From: Panorpa germanica
Taxonomy: Eukaryota; Arthropoda; Insecta; Mecoptera; Panorpidae
Assembly (NCBI GenBank): GCA_963678705.1
Contig: OY783204.1
Location: 24,066,759-24,130,758, forward strand
DNA: 64,000 nucleotides
Direction of reading: 5' to 3'
How positions within the stretch are numbered: the stretch's first letter is position 1; the number at the start of each line of letters is the position of its first letter. Shown here piece after piece: positions 1-11,581 of this stretch. The notes under the pieces are model-generated. The model did no database searches. It had not been told where the DNA came from and worked only from the letters and a program-made list of their open reading frames with translations. Position numbers and translations under genes: made by a program.

Positions 1-555
1 TAGCTATTATAGTAGATAAGAAAAAAATTATCAAGATCTATCCATCTATAAAAAATACGGATATAATACAGTGACACTCTATTAAATAATTATATAGTCT
101 AAAAAAATAATTTGAATTATTATATATTTATTTCTTTAGGAGTATATTTCAAAATGTGAAACTTACATTACATATAATTAAAACTAAAATCGGTTAAGAT
201 AGAGACCATTAACACATAGATCGACCTTAACTGAAATTATTTATTATTCATAATGAATAAAATAATAATCTATGTAAATACAAATTAAATGCTGTTCTTT
301 GCTAAGCACTTCACTTGACAACGGTTGGACCGATTTGACTAATTTTTTTTAAATGTTTGTAATAGTCTGAATAAGGTTTTTAGGGAAATAAAAATTGCAA
401 AATTGTGGAAAAATTGATAGTGCTCTTTCTCTATTAGATTTTTTTAATAGAGAATAGATTTTCAGTGAAATTATGAAAAAAACATTATTGAAATTTGAAC
501 AGGACAACAGGTCTGTCGAGTCGGCTAGTATAATAATATAGGGCTAACACAACAT
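1..555. other. AT-rich stretch without recognisable gene
   Basis: No open frame with family features and no splice-flanked exon that I can support. It is AT-rich noncoding sequence to the left of the first inverted-repeat element. Confidence 0.5.
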
Positions 556-837
556 CCCTACAAACAATTTTGATCGAAATCCAATTAGATGCGAATCGTA
601 TCACTCTGAATGGTGATTGGAATCCTATTAGACATTAGTGAGACATTACATGAAGCTTTGGACAGCATGTCTGCACCGGCCGGAACGCTCCGTACCCCCT
701 CTGATTGCCTTCCTAATACTTTCCAAACGAGGTTTGCCGAGGTACAAGTCGTGATACTACCCAGTACTACCACATATACTCTCACATATACACTCTCTGA
801 TACGAGATTGCTAAGATACGACAAATTGTTTGTAGGA
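556..837. repeat. Short inverted-repeat element, CCTACAAACAATTT ends, copy 1
   Basis: The left end reads CCTACAAACAATTT and the right end is its reverse complement AAATTGTTTGTAGG. The interior (about 593-760) is nearly identical to 19373-19541, where a second copy keeps the same right end. The overlapping open frames on both strands are by-products of this repeat and are not genes. Superfamily not determined. Confidence 0.7.
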
Positions 838-2113
838 ATGTATTACCTACATATAAGTCTAAAATTTGAGCAGCTTTGGTATAACAAATTGGTGCCATAA
901 AATCAACCTAATGTAGTTGTTTTTCATAGTTTCAGTTTTTTCCTAATTAATCCGAATATGTTATTAATTTATTCACGATTCATATCCAATGATTAATTAA
1001 CATTGTGACACTCTAATTGATGCTTTATACACAATGGGGTGATCTTTACCTACCCTTAGGCAATTAGTTATATGTCTCAGATAATAGTCTATACATATCA
1101 GTCGCAATGAATGTAAATTAAGCCTAACTTAAACCTAAATTTAAATCATTTATCCTGGAAGAATTTACTGATTAAGTTTATACTGTGTTTTATTTGTCCA
1201 ATGCTGAGTACTATCACCAACGATCTCCTACTATATTGGCAGTATTTGTAGTGTCATGAACTCATACATGTGAACTACACCGCTCCGTAATAAGTTTATG
1301 ATTATGTATGTTCATAATCAATATAACTTAATAACAACCAAACCTAGAAAATATAGCACTGGTCCGGGGATAACACAGCATTCGAGCGATAACATTATTT
1401 TATTTTCTATAAAACTGTACCGTATAGTGATAACGTTGTCTTGCTTAATAAATCGCAATATTATAGGAGATATTAACAATTAAATATTTTCTTTAATTAT
1501 TGAAGGACAAGTTATAAAAAATAAGTAGTTCCTTTTAAAGTCACGTTCGATTCATAACTCTTTTATGCAACAAAGCGTAAAAGAGATGCATACAACCGCT
1601 AGCAAACATTTGTTACTACTTACAGCTATATCGTACAAGACATAGAGTTTTGATGTTATGGACGTGGTGAACAAAGATAAATAAAATCGATTACTTATTA
1701 ATCTACAGATTGTTATACTTATTTCGTGACGTAAAACGATAAATGAATATGTAGCAGCAAATAAGAAAATAAATTTTTTAACAGTTTTATATCTCTATAA
1801 ATTTTTAGATTTAAAAAAAATAAAAAATAAAGACAGACGTATATTTTAATAAAATTTTATTTCATACACAAAGAAATATGTCTATGTCTATGTTGTCTAT
1901 GATAATTGTGTCTTTCAGTAGACTTTATTTGATCTTGAAGGGTAGGCTGTCGTGTGTGTATTATCCTAGATGTTGTGCTTTAAAAAATGAGTTTAGAGGC
2001 GCGTATTATATAAGATAATATTTTTTTTATTATTGTTATTACTCATCTGTGAATCATTTTATTTCAGCGCTTCAAATCGATTTATAAAAATTGTTTGACG
2101 ATCAAAATAAAAT
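838..2113. other. Noncoding 5' flank of the first gustatory receptor exon
   Basis: AT-rich sequence with no supported gene. A short piece near 1200-1250 recurs near 14767-14800, and a piece near 1560-1610 recurs near 55560-55620, so old repeats are present. Any promoter or 5' UTR of the receptor beginning at 2114 should lie here, but I see no decisive motif. Confidence 0.45.
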
Positions 2114-3136
2114 ATGAAGTATCTACTAAAACCATTCATCAAAATCTTAACAAGATGGAGGGACCCAAAAAATATTTTAGATGCTCTATATCCTTCATAT
2201 CTCGCTGCAAAAATATGCGGATTGGCACCCTTCCCATTTAAAAAGAAATCTGAAGAGAGTTATTGGAATAAAATCTATTTTACTATCATCTCCTTAATAT
2301 ACTTCTATTTACTAGTCAGAAACATAACATTTTTATTCATCTACAGACTTACTTACGATTTATATTCTTACGGACAACAAATACAATCCACTTTAGGAAT
2401 TGCTTTTGCAAATATTTCACTACTTTTAAATTTAATTAACAGAAAAAAATATAGATTTATATTTGAAAAACTATATGAAATTGATAACAATTTTCTTAAA
2501 ATTGGAGCGAAAATAAACTACAAAATAATTTCAAAAACGGTTTTGTTAGAAGTGGGCATTTATATCCTTTGCATATGGTTGCTTATGTTTATAAGTTATA
2601 TAATATACAACTTTATTTTACAAGAAGATGTCACGTTATTAACCTGGATGACTTACACTGTAGCAAACACTGTACTTTTTACAATTGCTTCACAATATTT
2701 TCATTGTTTATTTATTATTAAAACATATTTCCATAAAATAAATACAATCTTGAATGACTTGTTTTACGAAGAAGAGTTTCCAGTTTTTAGTGGACATGTT
2801 TTCACAGTTACGATTATGGATGGAAAACAAAATTATTCTAAGAAGACTATTAGTGAGTGTGACCAGTTAATAATCGTGGAAAATTTATGTGCAATTCATG
2901 CAGCGTTGTGCGATTTGGCGGAGACAATTAATAAGTGCTTCGCTGTTCAGTTGATGGCCCAGATAACAGATTTATTTGTTTATATTTTATTTGGGTTATT
3001 TCATATGTACCGAACAGTAATTGATAAGGATAATCCATGGAGATGGTACTTAGTGTTTTGTCATACAATCTGGTCAGTGTTTTATGTTTGCCTGATTCTA
3101 GGGGTCGTTTCTATTTCCAGTGTTACAACAAGAGAG
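2114..3136 (+). CDS. Gustatory receptor, large first coding exon (probable alternative first exon)
   Basis: Codes for 341 residues of an insect gustatory receptor (7tm_7 family), a ligand-gated cation channel subunit of taste neurons. The exon starts with ATG and ends in phase 0 at a good donor (GAG|GTACGT). It has the family's pattern: a Gly-Leu-Ala-Pro-Phe-Pro-Phe stretch near residue 35, about six hydrophobic segments, a long loop around residues 220-260, and the NKCFAVQL stretch near 277. It resembles the exon at 4601-5602 throughout. The last membrane segment with the TYxxxxxQF motif is absent. No exon for it lies between here and 4601; the next compatible exons are at 6090, 6240 and 6400. 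Splicing to those would give 414 aa. The alternative is a truncated relic, but the exon has no internal stop or frameshift. Confidence 0.8.
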
Positions 3137-3215
3137 GTACGTAGCCTTTTATAACACTTTTTTTTATTATTATATTTCCTATATTATAATCCTCATACAG
3201 TGTATAAATCTCATA

Positions 3216-3300
3216 CAGTGGTGTATTGATAAACATTAAAGTAGAAACGTACTCTCATGATAAAGTGTTAAAGTGCAACTACACCCTCGAATGTCACAAG
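3216..3300. repeat. Fragment of a dispersed element
   Basis: The stretch beginning GTGGTGTATTGATAAA, followed by AAAGTAGAAA and CTCATGATAAA, recurs with changes at about 28018-28100, 29448-29530 and 54860-54950. The 28 kb copy lies inside a Harbinger-like MITE, so this is probably a fragment of that family. Confidence 0.55.
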
Positions 3301-3929
3301 GAGTCGCTTCCCAGTGTGAGAGAGGTTTACGATCTCTTTTATAAATTGATTATAATCACACATTTTAATAAATACATAATTCCTAAAATCGAATATGATA
3401 ATAGATAACATGTAAAAATTATCACCACAAATTTAATTTTCTATTCTAATTTATTATTCATAACTCGTAATTAATAAATGATTTGACATCTGAAAACTGT
3501 AATAAAAGAAAAATTTAAATAAAATAATTTTATAAAAGCGTAGATGTTAAATAAATTGATATAATATTATTTATTGTCAATTGTGAAAAGTTGGTGTCAC
3601 TTAAGCAATCCCAGTAAACGCGTTTTGTAAAATAATCTATGTAGCAGATACGTAATGGCTATGGTCAAACCATAAAGCTGCGTTTGTGAGAATTATATAA
3701 ACTATTAATTGTACAAATCGACCAAAAGTAAAGAAACATTTTATTCTGAAGCAATATACCGAGTATATTTGATGAGGCACTTGTCTCACGACCTGATGAG
3801 GCGCTAGTGGGGAAGTAACGTTACTATCTCACCAGGCCTTACCATGCAAATACAATCTATGAGCCTTATAAACGAACATTTATAGAAAATAAAACATTAA
3901 TCCTCCAATTATATTAAGATAGTTAGGTT

Positions 3930-3976
3930 GCTATTTATCGTCTTTACATAGCTTTAAAAATATATAGTTTAGTATA
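3930..3976 (+). pseudogene. Decayed fragment of a gustatory receptor first exon
   Basis: About 47 bases here align with few mismatches to the exon start at about 4649-4696. Both read GCTATTTATC, one base, TCTTTACATAGCTT, then AAAAAT-type sequence and GTTTAG. It is not open in the receptor frame and the similarity stops on both sides. I read it as the remains of a third tandem copy of the first exon. A stray duplication of a short segment is the alternative. Confidence 0.5.
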
Positions 3977-4012
3977 GTCAGAACATTTACTATTTTCAAA
4001 CTATGTAGACGC

Positions 4013-4262
4013 ATCCCAGTAAACATTTGGTGAAGTGTCCCTTTTAGTGAAGTTTCTATCACTATTTCACTTCAATTATAGTTCGCATCGACTTTATCTT
4101 CATTTGTATTCCGACAGGTGGAGTGGATCTGTAGCCGATAAAACAGACATTTCATATGAACGATTGTGAGAAACTGAACTATAAATGAACTCTTTCATGA
4201 CAAAAAAAATCATACGCATCTCCAATATGATGTCAAAGTGACTCCAAAATGTTTACTGGGAT
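4013..4262. repeat. Small MITE with ATCCCAGTAAACATTT ends
   Basis: The left end ATCCCAGTAAACATTTGG mirrors the right end CCAAAATGTTTACTGGGAT. Related single ends occur at about 3607 (ATCCCAGTAAACG) and near 52240-52270 (AAAGTGACTCCAAAATGTT). It is a nonautonomous DNA element lying between the two receptor first exons. Confidence 0.7.
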
Positions 4263-4600
4263 ATTATCAAATATTTTCGGGAGTGGTCTTCCACCAACGT
4301 TGCAAGATGCATAAAATGTTAAAAGTGCATTAATATCATCAAAGATTCCCGTTCTGATAAAACAAAAATTATATTCTCAATAATTATATCTCGAATACAA
4401 AATGATAAAGTGCTAATTTTTGTAATTTGTTTAAAAAACATTCTTCACTATCCTAATTTTTTATAAAATTCTATCGAGAGATTTTTTGTGTATAATAGAA
4501 AATAGTTGGGCAGACAGAAAGTTTTTGGATACTTCAATTCAGGATTTATTAGTAAATGTTATTCTTAGGTTATAAACCAATATTTTAAAACATCCTAAAA

Positions 4601-6465
4601 ATGGAAACTATCCTAACAAAATGGAAGAATCCACAAAATATCTTGGACGCTATTTATCCTCTTTACATAGCTTCAAAAATTTATGGTTTAGCACCATTTC
4701 CATTTAAAAGAAAATTCAAAGAATCCCCTTGGAATAAAATCTATTTCATCTTAATTTATCTATTCAGCAGCTTCCTTTTAATAAGAAACATAGCATTTCT
4801 TTTTATGCACAATTTGCTTTTTGATTTATATTCATATGGGGAACAATTACAACGATCTTATGGCATATCTTTAGCAAATATCTTTTTAATTTATAACGTA
4901 ACAAACAGGCACAAATACAGATCGATATTACAAAAGTTACTAGACGTTGATGACACTTTTATTGAAATTGGTAAAACAATAAACTATAAAAAAATATCAA
5001 GATTAATTTTGTTGCATTTGCTTTTTTATTTATGCGTTTCAACTTTGCTCATGTTCTCCAGTTATATAATCTATTGCGTTGTATTAAATATAGAAATAAC
5101 ATTTCTAACTTGGATGTCTTACAGTACGGCTAATACAATTCTATTTATTGTTGGTACACAATATTATTATCTCTTGTTTATAATTAAAATATATTTTGAA
5201 ATGATAAAGATTACTTTAAATGAAATGTACAATGAAATGTATGCTAAAGCAATATACAATCACGATTTTACCGGCACCAATATGAATATAAGACGAAATC
5301 ACTTCAAGAAGATTTTCAGCGTGTCAGAACAACGAAACATTATAAAAAAATTGTGTTTTATCCATGATACATTGTGCGAAATTGCTGACACAGTCAACAA
5401 GTGTTTTGCGATTCAATTGTTGTCGAAAATAACAGTTTTCTTCTTGTTTATTTTATTCGGGATGTATCATATTTATCGGACAATTATTACCAACAATAAA
5501 CCATGGATGTGGTATTTGGGCATTTCCCATATTTCATGGTCAATTTTTTACTTTGGTCTGATTTTAAGAGTTGTTATTATTTCCAGTATGACGACTAAGG
5601 AGGTATGTGTGATGATATTTGTATTTATATAACATTTTTGCAATTAGATATTACTTTCTTCAATATTTATTCTACCAATTACATTGCATTAAGCGAAACC
5701 TAAAACTAAAAAGGTCAATTTGAAGATACTTCTTAAGAAGATGTTAAAACGCAAAAAGGTAGATTTATTTTTCAAAAAACAGTAAAACAGGTTACAACAC
5801 GTTTTACTTAAGATAACATTAAATAACATTAGTAATGTTACGTAACTTTTGGTATGTAAGATAAACCTTAAATACATGGAACTGAGTTTAACGTGTATTA
5901 TTATTTAAAAAAAAATTATGCACGGATATTGAAATGAAACTTCTATTACGTAAATAAATGCATGTGACATATATAACTTTGCTATGCTATGCTATGACAC
6001 ATAACTTTGGCAATCTTTTTTATAATCTAATTTACTAATAAGAGAGTTGTATATTTGCGCTAACTCAAGATATTTTTCAATTTGTCTAGGGATCATCTAG
6101 TGCATACATTATACACAGGCTAATCAACAAGTCGTGGGACCCACTACTGATAAAAAAGGTAAATATTTTTATCAGACAATTTTTATAAAAACTACAAAAT
6201 TAATATATACCAAATCTTTCTTCTACTAATTCTTTTTAGCTGGAATCTTTCTCGCTGCAGCTAAACCATCGTAAAGCTATCTTTTCTTGTGGTCTATTTC
6301 CTTTTGATTGGACGCTAATTTATTCGGTAATTCTGTATGATCAGGCATTTAACCAGTAGATTGATACAGTTAGAATAAAACATAGTTCTTTTTCTACAGA
6401 TGATTGGAGCTGGAACAACGTATTTGGTGATTTTAATTCAATTTGATATGAATACTGATACCTGA
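4601..6465 (+). CDS. Gustatory receptor, four exons, 407 aa
   Basis: Insect taste receptor (7tm_7), complete when joined as 4601-5602, 6090-6158, 6240-6326 and 6400-6465. The frame is open across all junctions and all introns are GT-AG in phase 0. Exon 1 carries about six membrane segments. Exon 2 gives a 23-residue loop ending in KK. Exon 3 holds the [10 protein letters not shown] stretch. Exon 4 holds the family hallmark TYLVILIQF in the last membrane segment, then a short tail and TGA. The length is usual for the family. AATAAA follows at 6495. Exons 2-4 may be shared with the first exon at 2114-3136. The overall type resembles Gr28-like, possibly bitter or orphan, receptors; the ligand cannot be read from sequence. 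Confidence 0.88.
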
Positions 6466-6978
6466 ATGAAACTACATAAACTGCAAGCATCTACAATAAA
6501 ACAACATCGCCATAGAATTAGTTATTTCGTGTTAATAGAAAAGTGTTCTTAATAATAATTGTTAGTATCTAGGAAAAGTATAAAATATAGATCTATTGAC
6601 TTGGTGCTAAAAGAGTCAATGTCATTCTTTTCTCTTCAAAATATTATTTTTTTTAAAACATGAAATACTGTACCAGATTCTAAGCAAACATATTTTTGAA
6701 AAGTTGAAACAGACATTCTACTTTATGTCAATTGAAGTTAAAATAATAAATAAATAAAATAATTTTAGAATTGGCCCTTTTAGCGCGAAATCATGGTCAG
6801 TGCACTATCTTGTAAGAAGAAGAAACGACAAATGTAATGTTTTGTTATTCACTACCGCGGAAATTTGGATAGATGGATATTTAACATTTCTAATATTTAA
6901 TTAAAAATAATTTAAAAAAAGGAATAAATAAAAAATATCACTTTATTATTACTTGTATTTCTCCGTAAATATAAAAAA
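6466..6978. other. Convergent 3' intergenic gap
   Basis: Noncoding space between the receptor ending at 6465 (+) and the P450 ending at 6979 (-). It holds the receptor's AATAAA at 6495-6500 and, read on the minus strand, an AATAAA at 6942-6947 for the P450. Confidence 0.5.
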
Positions 6979-9900
6979 TCATCTCAGAATAAATTTAATC
7001 TTCACTGGATCTCTTGGCCTTAACAAAAGATCAGCGTGAAACACCATGTCTTCAGGTTTAGTGACCGCCTCAAGTTTATAATTCCGCAAAATTTGTGAAA
7101 TAATTGACTTCATCTCCAACATAGCAAATTTTTGTCCTAAAATAAAAATCAACAGAAAATTAATTATTTTCATAGTACTTTGAAGATTGCAATTTTTTAC
7201 ATGCCTATACAATTCCTGGGTCCAGCACTGAAAGGAATATACGCAAAAGGATGTCGATTAGCACAATTTTCCGGGAGAAATCTATCCGGGTCATATTTTT
7301 CTGGATCGGGATAAAGCGTTGGATTTCGATGGATATCAAAAATATGCACATGCACAATTTGTCCAGCAGGAATCGTATAATTTGCTGAAAAGAAATTAAT
7401 ATCAGAATTAATATGGTCGAAAAAGTATAAATATATATAATAAAGATTACCTAGCTTCAAAGGTTGAGTCAAAAATCGAGAAATAAATGGAACACTAGGA
7501 TAAAGACGAAGGGATTCTTTAAGGCACTGCTCCAAGTAACGCATTTGATTTAGATCTTGAATATTGGCTGACCGATCAGATGTTTCAAAGATATCAATGA
7601 GTTCCTTATAAACTTTATCCTGAAATAACAATTTAATAAATTAAAAATTGTTAAGTGAGAAGAAATTAAATGTGGTAATCTTACCTGAACATCAGGATTA
7701 TTTGCTAAACATAATAATCCGAAAACCATTCCCATTGAAGAGGTATCATGACCCTGGAAATAATATTCTTTAATTCTGCTTTTCACATAGTAAATAATGT
7801 TTCTAGTGGCTTCTATTTTCACACTGTTTTTGGTCTTGTAAAACCTCCCCTACCTCAAACATGAATGTGTCAACTTCTTCTCTGATCCCGTTCTCATCAA
7901 TCTGTCCATTGGCTTGAGCAGACAAGAGTAGATCCAACATGGCCAGTCGTTTGTTACTCTTCGTCACTACTTCAACTTCATCACTGGAAACCTGCTTTAC
8001 TTTGACATAATTCCGTTTCCTGTCCGAGATGACCGTTTTAGTGAACGAATGAAGCTCTTCTAAAACTGATTCCTGTTCACGACCCTTTGATGTCATATTG
8101 AAGAGAATGTTTGGGAGCAACCAAGGACGGACAATTCGATAAATCAATAAATGACCCATTCTGTTAATTATTATTAAATCAGAATATAGACAGAAGTTTT
8201 CTTTAAAGTTATTTCATAAAACTCACCGATGGATCGCATTTTTATATACGTCAGCACCAGCAATAGTGCTCAAGTTTGTTCCCATTGCAGTTTCTAAGAA
8301 GGAAATGATTGTTTTATTAAAAGAATTATCCATTGTTTTAAAAAATATATTGTTTAACATACCACATAAAGAATTTAGCGCAAAGTCCGTAATTATAGGA
8401 GTGATAATGGTTTCTTTGTTGTTACATTCCAACTGTAAATTCTCGACAAGCTGTTTCCCGTGTTCTTCAATGACGGTCACAAACTGCTGCAGGATGTTGA
8501 AGTGAAAAGCAGGGGTTAAAATTTTTCGCCGATTTTGCCATTTATTACCTAGAAATTATTTATTTATTCGTTAAGTTTGAGCTGCTTTTGGAGTTGTGAA
8601 CCATGTCTTAATTTTTATAAAACTGTTCAATATACAATTTGGATAAGGTAGACTATCGGGACCTCAATTCTCTATTGTCTCATTATTTTTTAACAAAGTT
8701 TCAGTATTATAAAAGATATAAAATTTGAGAATTTGCAAAACAGTAGATAGAGACCTAAATAAAAAACGTGTAAATAATTTACACGTTTACTTAGCTATAG
8801 TAACAATATGGATCTCATGATGTTACTCTTTATTGAAATTGTTTTATATTTGTGTAATAAATTAGGTATTTGTAGTTAGAATTGGATGTTTATTGTATAT
8901 ATCGATATGCAAATATAATTAATACTTATTAGATACTAGCTGAAGAATTTGTCAACTCATTGTATTTAAAAGGAAGGAGTTCCAGGAAGGCATTCAAATA
9001 TAAGAATATGTGTTTACCAAATGAAGTCAGTAGACCATCCTTCAACCACGGATGAAGATAATCGTAGAGGACACTCTTCTGAATGTGTTTCATACTGGAC
9101 AGCAATGCCTAGAAATTTATCCAATCAATACTTTTCTTTTTCTAATTAAAATAATTAATAAATAAGACGTAAATAATTACCTCAATATCATCTGGTTCGA
9201 AAATACAAACGACAGATCTAGTGAGGACTCGTAAACGGTAAATCTTAGGGTACTTCCTGGCCATCTTACGGAGAAAAATGAATAATTCATCTAATGCAAT
9301 AATAAAATAAATTAACTCATGCAAAACTACTTGCTAAAACTACTAAAACACACGCTAATTCAAATTAAGAATATTTAATATGTACTTTACATAACAATTT
9401 TTTTTAATTTCTTAGTGCCGATTTCGCAATAGTCTTGTAATTGTGGTTTATTATAAACCTTGGTTGATACTTTTGTATCTCAAGTCTTATTTTTGTTCGA
9501 GTGGAATATTACATTTACATTTTATGCTAGTTAAATGTGGTCGGTCTCTGACAAAATTAGAATTTAAACAACTAATTTTTTAGGTTAATGTCATAACTAT
9601 ATTTTAACTGCCTATCAAAAAACCGGCTCTTAGTAATATTACTATGCATTTTGGGTTAATTGTACAATAAACACAATTGATTAAATACATTTAAGTCGTT
9701 TAAGAAAAAGATTCCGGTGCGAGTATAATTCCCATCCTCATTTTTGTACATCCGTTTTAGAAAGGGTTACCAGATTTTAATTTAAGTCTCGCGGCAAATA
9801 TGAAAAAAAGGTCCTACGCGAAATTAATTCACGCTAAACTCAAAACTTACATTTATATAATATTTTACTTAAGTGAAAGTGTTAGGTAAACCTTAAAACA

Positions 9901-10455
9901 CGTGACTAAGTGTTTAGCGGGAATCCATTAAATAACAATTAACAAATAGCCTATCTTTAAGAAACAACAAATAAAAAATATTAAGGATCATCCACCGATA
10001 ACATTTAATTACTGTTTGTGTACACAAATAGTTTTATAAAAACATATATTAGGTCAATAAAACCATTAATACTGACCACTATGTTTATTTATGTGATACA
10101 CATGTCAAAGTTTACATACAGAGATATATTATCACTTATTTTTAATTTTTTTAATTAAAAAGCGAAATATGTACCCTTTAGTAATAGTTCTGATATATGT
10201 GTATGGTAAAAAGGTCGACAAAATAAAGATCATTGCATCAAAAACTAGTATATTCATCAACTTTAATTCATAATACAAAATATATAACTAACCTGGTCCA
10301 TGATATGTAAACTCCAACATGTTACCGATTATAGGGTAACCTTTTGGGCAAGGTATGTGTTCTATTAATTTCACATTAAGCATTCTTTTTAATTGATAAT
10401 CTAGCAGGTACAAACAGGCTAGCAATATTACCACCAATATCACAAGAATCATCAT
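6979..10455 (-). CDS. Cytochrome P450, CYP4 clan, ten exons, 499 aa
   Basis: Membrane-bound microsomal monooxygenase using NADPH-P450 reductase; the substrate is unknown. Exons on the minus strand: 10455-10293, 9290-9181, 9108-9018, 8548-8363, 8293-8227, 8160-7854, 7753-7685, 7619-7451, 7384-7205, 7136-6979; total 1500 nt, open to TGA. Visible motifs: hydrophobic anchor at residues 1-18, hinge IPCPKGYP near 34-41, I helix [15 protein letters not shown] (Gly309), K helix ESLR at 366-369, and haem loop [10 protein letters not shown] with ligand Cys446. Two oddities: the hinge has Cys where most P450s have Gly (PGP), and the last intron begins GC instead of GT (TATAG|GCATGT). [13 protein letters not shown] marks the CYP4 clan. 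The exact subfamily (CYP4, CYP340, CYP341 or another) needs a tree. Confidence 0.92.
9291..10292. other. Intron 1 of the first P450
   Basis: About 1 kb of AT-rich intron. I see no gene and no element with recognisable ends in it. Confidence 0.5.
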
Positions 10456-11023
10456 TTTTAAGTATTTATTATTAGCACTGAGTAATTATTAAATTGTTAA
10501 AAAAAAACACCACATACGTCTGCACTTATCAACAGAACTGGCTCGGTCTGACTAAGATTGTACAATGTACAGTAATGTTGACCTGTGGAAACCCGCTTGA
10601 CTTGTGTACGCGCGGCGTTGAACAACGTGTATACATATACCGCAATCTCCTCTCCGCAAACTTGTTGAATCTTCTCCTGCTCTCACTACTATGTAAACGC
10701 GATGTGTCATCTTGTTGATATACAAATAAACACATGTTGACCTTGCACTTATTTGACCTTGCTTGGCCAGTTAATTACTAATATTTATTACATACAAAAT
10801 GATGTTGAAACATTAATGTCATATTTGAAATAACATTATTAATTACTGCATAAAAGTTTTATTATTATACATTAGTATAAAAATTGAAGGTTTGTCACGT
10901 TTAGATCTCGTAAACCATAAATGATAATCTAATATGGTAGGATATTTGGCTCTATGGATGCTCCTAGTACAACCCTGTGCCTTCAGATTAATGATAACAT
11001 CATTCAGAGAAACAATTTGAATT
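10456..11023. other. 5' flank of the first P450, with probable promoter
   Basis: Upstream region of the minus-strand gene that starts at 10455. The stretch 10550-10700 is less AT-rich than its surroundings, which would fit a promoter or 5' UTR, but no motif settles it. The short open frames on both strands have no family features. Confidence 0.35.
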
Positions 11024-11523
11024 TGTAACAGTTTGAATTGTAGTTTTAGCACTAGAAATGGTCGGCCATATTTGTATGACGTGAAATGCATTTTAACGTC
11101 AGTTATTTGTTGAGTAGGTCAGTGCTAGGGTAATGTTTTGTAGCTGTTGGTAGTCGAAATAATCAAATCAAGTCAAAGAATAATAAGTTTTTATTTTATT
11201 TAACCCTGCTAAGGCAGACATAATATAGGAATTTGATTGTTCCTTGAAATAGCTGTAAATAATATTTGATATTTTGATATATAAATACATATAGCAGAGA
11301 TTTATGAGCTGTAATGTTGACAGCGATTGTGATGTCACATGCATTTGGAATGTGTACAACGTTGAATCCGTTTAATAGAGACAAAATGACTTTTTTAATT
11401 GTTAATATATCTTAACATATAAGGAGTTATTAAAAATTAATTGAACATTTGAGGTTCTAGTAACCCACTTTATCAATATATATTACACTTTTATAGAAAT
11501 TAAGACATAGGACACAAGCCCAT
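11024..11523 (+). mobile_element. GGGCTTGTGTCC-family MITE, 5'-truncated copy
   Basis: Shares the family interior (GTAGTTTTAGC, AAATGGTCGGCCATATTTG, AACCCTGCTAAGGCAGACA) and ends in GGACACAAGCCCAT. The left end is missing. It lacks the TAAGGTTGGTAACCTTA palindrome and so belongs to the shorter subfamily. It sits just past the 3' end of the second P450, so transcripts of that gene may run into it. Confidence 0.8.
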
Positions 11524-11581
11524 TTAACGCAATCAACAGTATAGATTCAAACCAAATTAATCATTTTTAAAAATATGTTAA

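Noticed and set aside
585-900. Open frames on both strands near the left end
   Set aside because: They fall within an inverted-repeat element repeated at 19370; identical frames there show they belong to the repeat.
3137-4600. Search for separate C-terminal exons for the first receptor exon
   Set aside because: No FPFDW-like or TYxxxxxQF-like coding segment is found here, which is why shared downstream exons are proposed.
5978-5998. Short tandem TGCTA repeat
   Set aside because: Only a few units; ordinary microsatellite.
10494-10735. Overlapping short frames on both strands upstream of a P450
   Set aside because: No homology-like features; probably promoter/5' UTR sequence.
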